Source: Chitinophagaceae bacterium
Lineage (GTDB): Bacteria; Bacteroidota; Bacteroidia; Chitinophagales; Chitinophagaceae
Assembly: GCA_003456175.1 (NCBI GenBank)
Contig: DMPB01000002.1
Location: forward strand, 1-9,856
Length of the DNA: 9,856 nt
Reading direction: 5' to 3'
The position numbers and the translations under genes are program-made. This document shows, in pieces, positions 6,288 to 9,856 of this stretch. The stretch's first letter is position 1. Every line of letters starts with the position of its first letter. Below the pieces are notes generated by a model that was given only the letters and a program-made list of their open reading frames with translations, was not told where the DNA came from and did not search any database.

Positions 6288-7820
6288 ATGAAACAATGGT
6301 ATTTGGCCTTGGCTTGTGCCTTGGCAATACAATCGAAAGCACAAACTCCGCAAGATGCCCTACGTAGTAGTTGGTACATACCTACTACAGGGGCACGTAG
6401 CATGGCTGCTGGTGGCGTTATGGGTTCGCTGGGCGGCGATATTAGCGCTGCTTATGTAAATCCTGCCGGTATTGGCATGTATAAGAACACTGAATTTGTG
6501 TTTTCGGGTGGTTGGCAGTTTAACCAAAATAAACTGCAGTACCGCGGCAGCGATACGAGTAATACTAGAAATGCCTTTTTGTATGGCCCTATTGGCTTTG
6601 TAAGTGGTGCACCCTCACATAGTAAGTATTCTAAAACTACTAGTAGTGCCTTTGCCCTTTCGGTAAATCAATTGGCAAGTTTCAACAATCGAGTGCAGTA
6701 TCGTGGATTTAATACAACAAGTTCTTTTAGCGAGCAATACTTAGAAGAGCTTATCAGTGACCGTGCCGATACTATAGCAGCTTTGAGCAATTATATTTTC
6801 GGTAGCTCTCTTGCGTATAGAACTTATTTGGTAGATAAAGATGTAGATGCAGCGGGTAACTTACTTGGCTATCAAAGTCTGATTCCTATTAGTACAGGCG
6901 TGCAACAAGAGTACGATGCTATTGAACGTGGCGGCATTCATGAAATTAACCTTACATATGGTGCTAACTACGATGATAGACTGTATTTGGGTGGCGGTAT
7001 TGGTATTCCCATTGTAAGCTATCAACGTAATTTAACTTACAGCGAACGCGATATTAGTGGTAACGGCAACAATGATTTTAATTATTTCACCTTTAATGAA
7101 CGCTTTAAAAGCAGTGGTGTAGGTGTAAATGCTCGCTTAGGCATGATGTATAAAGCGTCTCAACTCGTTAGAGTAGGTTTTGCCATGCATACGCCATCGC
7201 TATTAGGATTTAGAGATGAGATTAGAGCTAGTATGACTACTGATACCGAAGCATATGCCGGTGTAAAATCTGAAACTAGCGATGCGTTAAATAGTGGTAA
7301 CGCTGGTGTTAGAGAGTACAACCAAACAACACCGTGGCGTTTTATAGGCAGTGCTAGTTTTGTACTGCGAGATATTAACGATACTAAAAAACAGCGTGGC
7401 TTTATAAGTGCCGACATAGAATATGTAACGCATGGCTCAACTCGCTTTACAGCAGCTACCGGCGCCGATGAAGTTACTCGCAATTATTACCGCGTAGTTA
7501 ATAATGCTGTAAAAGAACTTTACAAAGCCAACTTCAATATTAAAGTTGGTGCAGAACTGAAGTTTGATCCTATCATGGTGCGTGCTGGCTTTGCTCACTT
7601 TGGTAGTCCTTATCGTAATAAGGAGTTAAATGCTAGTCGCACACAGTTAAGTGGAGGCTTAGGTATTAGAACCAAAGGCATTTTTATCGACCTCACCTAT
7701 GCTCATTTCATCAATAGAGATGTTAGCTTCCCGTACTTACTTAATGATAAGCCTAACACATTTGCCGAATGGCGTAACAATCGTGGCATTGCCATGCTAA
7801 CGGTTGGGGTAAAATTGTAG
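6288..7820 (+). CDS. OmpP1/FadL/TodX-like outer membrane protein
   Basis: This 510-residue secreted protein has a signal peptide of about 18 residues (cut after SKA, before QTPQDA). GARSMAAGGVMGSLGGDISAAYVNPAGIGMY (35-65) is the hallmark N-terminal 'hatch' region of the Bacteroidota branch of the OmpP1/FadL/TodX family; NPAG is strongly conserved. The rest is alternating hydrophobic/polar beta-strand sequence, including GVGVNARLGMMYK, FNIKVGAELKF and GGLGIRTKGIFIDLTYAHF. It ends in GIAMLTVGVKL, as expected for an outer membrane beta-barrel. Relatives take up long-chain fatty acids or other hydrophobic compounds, but the substrate here is unknown. It follows the lipoprotein gene by 64 nt and ends before a strong terminator. 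The ATG at 6288 directly precedes the signal peptide. The family call is good; specificity cannot be read from the sequence. Confidence -1.
   Translation: MKQWYLALACALAIQSKAQTPQDALRSSWYIPTTGARSMAAGGVMGSLGGDISAAYVNPAGIGMYKNTEFVFSGGWQFNQNKLQYRGSDTSNTRNAFLYGPIGFVSGAPSHSKYSKTTSSAFALSVNQLASFNNRVQYRGFNTTSSFSEQYLEELISDRADTIAALSNYIFGSSLAYRTYLVDKDVDAAGNLLGYQSLIPISTGVQQEYDAIERGGIHEINLTYGANYDDRLYLGGGIGIPIVSYQRNLTYSERDISGNGNNDFNYFTFNERFKSSGVGVNARLGMMYKASQLVRVGFAMHTPSLLGFRDEIRASMTTDTEAYAGVKSETSDALNSGNAGVREYNQTTPWRFIGSASFVLRDINDTKKQRGFISADIEYVTHGSTRFTAATGADEVTRNYYRVVNNAVKELYKANFNIKVGAELKFDPIMVRAGFAHFGSPYRNKELNASRTQLSGGLGIRTKGIFIDLTYAHFINRDVSFPYLLNDKPNTFAEWRNNRGIAMLTVGVKL
6656..6668 (-). repeat. ATTTRCC-GNAA-GG motif copy (inside barrel gene)
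   Basis: The reverse complement reads ATTTACCGAAAGG, the GAAA version of the loop. It is antisense to the coding strand, at the ALSVNQ region of the protein. The stem is only the two C-G pairs. Confidence -1.
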
Positions 7821-7849
7821 TTACATTTACGTAAGTAATGGTGTTTATA

Positions 7850-7890
7850 AACAGAGCGGTCGCCAATGGCGACCGCTCTGTTCTTTTTTA
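7850..7890 (+). terminator. Strong intrinsic terminator after the outer membrane protein gene
   Basis: A perfect 15-bp GC-rich inverted repeat, AACAGAGCGGTCGCC / GGCGACCGCTCTGTT, has a 3-nt loop (AAT) and is followed by CTTTTTTA. It lies 29 bp past the stop of the barrel gene. On the opposite strand the stem is followed only by TATAAAC, so it is mainly a plus-strand terminator that also separates the convergent clpC gene. Confidence -1.
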
Positions 7891-7900
7891 ACAATAATTA

Positions 7901-7913
7901 CCTTACGGTAAAT
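7901..7913 (-). repeat. ATTTRCC-GNAA-GG motif copy (between convergent genes)
   Basis: The reverse complement reads CATTTACCGTAAGG, counting the flanking base. Flanks give the best stem in the set with GTAA: TTACC / GGTAA (7898-7911). It lies between the barrel gene's terminator and the clpC stop, so it cannot be a promoter element for either gene. Confidence -1.
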
Positions 7914-7926
7914 GTGTAAGTATGCA

Positions 7927-9856
7927 CTACTCTTCTACACTAGCTGTTGTAGTAGCAGATTTAATAGTAAAGAAAATTTTACTATTTTCTTTGTCTAAAT
8001 CGGCGACAAGTATATCGCCTTGCTTGATGTTCATATTTAAAATTTCTTCTGCTAAAGGATCTTCTAAATACTTCTGTATAGCTCGGTGTAACGGCCTTGC
8101 ACCAAACTGAACATCGTACCCTTTATCGGCAATAAAATCTTTAGCTTCAGATGTAATCTCTAAATGGTATCCAAGGTTTTGCAAGCGCTTGTACACATTC
8201 TTCATAATAATATCAATGATGCTGAAGATATTTTCTTTGCTGAGTGCATTGAAAATAATAACATCGTCGATGCGGTTCAAGAACTCTGGAGAGAAGGTGC
8301 GTTTCAAAGCTTTTTCAATCACAGCTTTGTTATTCTCTTCTTGATTTTGAATGCGTGCTGCTGTTGCAAAACCTACACCATCACCAAACTCTTTCAATTG
8401 ACGAACGCCAATGTTAGAAGTCATGATAATGAGCGTATTCTTGAAATCAATTTTACGCCCCAAACCATCGGTAAGCTGGCCATCGTCTAACACTTGCAAT
8501 AAAATGTTGTAGATATCGGGGTGTGCCTTTTCAATTTCATCTAAAAGTATTACGCTGTAAGGCTTACGACGTACTTTTTCAGTAAGCTGCCCACCCTCTT
8601 CGTAACCAACATAACCCGGAGGTGCACCAATAAGTCGGCTCACCGTGAATTTTTCCATGTACTCACTCATGTCGATACGAATCAAGGCATCTTCACTATC
8701 AAACATATGACGCGCCAGGCTGCGAGCTAACTCAGTTTTACCAACACCAGTAGGACCTAAGAAAATGAAGGTACCTATTGGCTTTTTAGGATCTTTCAAA
8801 CCAACCCTATTACGTTGAATGGCTTTTACAACCTTAGAAATAGCTTCATCTTGACCAATTACCATGCCTTTCATATCGTCAGACATTTTGCGAAGCTTTT
8901 CTGTTTCTGCTTCTACCATTCGCTTCACCGGAATGCCTGTCATCATACTAATCACCTCGGCAATATCTTCTTCACCAATAGGAAAGCGTTTGTGCTTACT
9001 TTCTTCTTCCCAAGTACGCTTGGCAGTTTCTAACTCTTCGCCTAAACGTTTTTCTTTATCGCGTAGTGCCGCAGCTTCTTCAAACCGTTGACTTTTAACC
9101 ACACGGTTTTTTTCTTGCTTAATATCTTCAATTTGCTTTTCAAGCTCAAGTATATTCTCAGGAACGTTGATGTTTTTAAGATGCACACGAGCACCTACTT
9201 CATCTAAAACGTCGATAGCTTTATCTGGCAAAAGCCTATCCGTCATGTAGCGGTCACTTAGTTTTACGCAAGCTTCGATTGCTGCTTCGTCGTAAGCAAC
9301 GTTGTGATAATCTTCGTACTTACTTTTGATATTTGTAAGTATTTGAATGGTTTCTTCTACACTTGGTGGTTCTACCATTACCTTTTGAAAACGACGATCT
9401 AATGCACCATCTTTTTCAATATGCATGCGGTATTCATCGAGTGTACTAGCACCAATACATTGCAATTCACCACGAGCCAAAGCTGGTTTAAAAATGTTGC
9501 TAGCATCTAATGAGCCACTAGCACCACCTGCACCAACAATGGTATGTATTTCATCGATAAAGAGAATCACATCACGGTTTTTCTCCAACTCGTTCATGAT
9601 TGCTTTCATGCGTTCTTCGAACTGACCACGATATTTGGTACCCGCTACTAAAGCCGCTAAATCGAGGCTAATAACACGCTTGTCAAATAAAACACGACTT
9701 ACCTTACGCTGTACAATGCGTAACGCCAATCCTTCTACTATGGCTGTTTTACCAACGCCAGGTTCACCAATTAAAATGGGATTGTTTTTCTTACGGCGTG
9801 AAAGAATTTGAGAAACACGTTCAATTTCTGCTTCTCTTCCAACAATAGGATCTAAG
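7927..9856 (-). CDS. clpC: ATP-dependent Clp protease ATP-binding subunit ClpC (N-terminus outside window)
   Basis: The frame is open from the right edge to the stop at 7927-7929, giving 642 visible residues. About 200 residues, including the Clp N-domain, lie beyond the window. A TTG at 9727-9729 is not the start, because the sequence upstream encodes the first Walker A region. D1 has GEPGVGKT (30-37), ILFIDE (97-102) and the GALDRRF arginine-finger region (150-156). The middle domain (about 237-287) has the ClpC-type UVR motif ([18 protein letters not shown]), separating it from ClpA and ClpB. D2 has GPTGVGKT (367-374), [16 protein letters not shown] (410-425) and VILLDE (435-440). GVGF (493-496) sits where the ClpP-docking loop is expected. 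The hexamer unfolds substrates and feeds them to ClpP, usually with adaptor proteins. The family is certain, and nothing is broken. Confidence -1.
   Translation of the reverse strand, partial: LDPIVGREAEIERVSQILSRRKKNNPILIGEPGVGKTAIVEGLALRIVQRKVSRVLFDKRVISLDLAALVAGTKYRGQFEERMKAIMNELEKNRDVILFIDEIHTIVGAGGASGSLDASNIFKPALARGELQCIGASTLDEYRMHIEKDGALDRRFQKVMVEPPSVEETIQILTNIKSKYEDYHNVAYDEAAIEACVKLSDRYMTDRLLPDKAIDVLDEVGARVHLKNINVPENILELEKQIEDIKQEKNRVVKSQRFEEAAALRDKEKRLGEELETAKRTWEEESKHKRFPIGEEDIAEVISMMTGIPVKRMVEAETEKLRKMSDDMKGMVIGQDEAISKVVKAIQRNRVGLKDPKKPIGTFIFLGPTGVGKTELARSLARHMFDSEDALIRIDMSEYMEKFTVSRLIGAPPGYVGYEEGGQLTEKVRRKPYSVILLDEIEKAHPDIYNILLQVLDDGQLTDGLGRKIDFKNTLIIMTSNIGVRQLKEFGDGVGFATAARIQNQEENNKAVIEKALKRTFSPEFLNRIDDVIIFNALSKENIFSIIDIIMKNVYKRLQNLGYHLEITSEAKDFIADKGYDVQFGARPLHRAIQKYLEDPLAEEILNMNIKQGDILVADLDKENSKIFFTIKSATTTASVEE

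Noticed and set aside
7160..7483. Minus-strand open frame inside the outer membrane protein gene
   Set aside because: It is antisense to a well-supported beta-barrel gene and has no domain, signal or regulatory context of its own.
9727..9729. TTG as a possible start of clpC
   Set aside because: The same frame continues to the window edge and encodes the Walker A motif GEPGVGKT and the preceding DPIVGRE block, so the gene is simply cut by the window.
1..9856. CRISPR, toxin-antitoxin, phage-defence or insertion-sequence systems
   Set aside because: I looked for regularly spaced repeats, transposase or nuclease motifs and small gene pairs of that kind and found none. The genes are housekeeping or envelope functions.

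Overview
This window looks like ordinary chromosomal DNA from a member of the Bacteroidota, probably near the Chitinophagaceae. The evidence is the archaeal/eukaryotic-type ProS, an OmpP1/FadL-like outer membrane protein of the Bacteroidota style, a 'CCC motif' membrane protein next to DUF2752, a Bacteroidota-style BlaI/M56 pair, AT-leaning sequence, and the lack of clear Shine-Dalgarno sites before most starts. I see no mobile element, CRISPR array, tRNA, rRNA or recognisable defence system.

Layout. Positions 1-195 (+) hold the 3' end of a MazG-like nucleotide pyrophosphohydrolase. It converges, across a symmetric terminator, on a minus-strand two-gene unit (230-2146): a BlaI/MecI-type repressor followed by an M56 (BlaR1-like) membrane metallopeptidase. 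Upstream on the same strand is a sterol desaturase/fatty acid hydroxylase family membrane protein (2219-3091). A minus-strand three-gene unit follows (3209-5357), read as proS, then a DUF2752 protein, then a CCC-motif membrane protein, with gaps of 9 and 1 nt and a terminator at 3157-3188. A divergent 173-bp gap leads to a plus-strand pair: a Ser/Gly-tailed lipoprotein (5531-6223) and an OmpP1/FadL-like beta-barrel (6288-7820), closed by a very strong terminator (7850-7890). The end of the window is the C-terminal three quarters of ClpC on the minus strand, running off the right edge.

The genes form several independent units. The BlaI/M56 pair is a signal-transduction module: a membrane protease senses something outside the cytoplasm and relieves repression. 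Its outer domain is a low-complexity/coiled-coil region rather than a penicillin-binding sensor, so a beta-lactam signal is not supported. ProS and ClpC are housekeeping proteins (tRNA charging and protein quality control). The lipoprotein/barrel pair is a cell-envelope unit.

The most unexpected signal is not a gene. A 13-base motif, ATTTRCC-GNAA-GG, occurs seven times in under 10 kb. Four copies lie in four different intergenic gaps and share a 14-base form. Every copy has the pattern CC-GNAA-GG, a GNRA tetraloop closed by two C-G pairs, and some copies show compensating changes in the adjacent stem.
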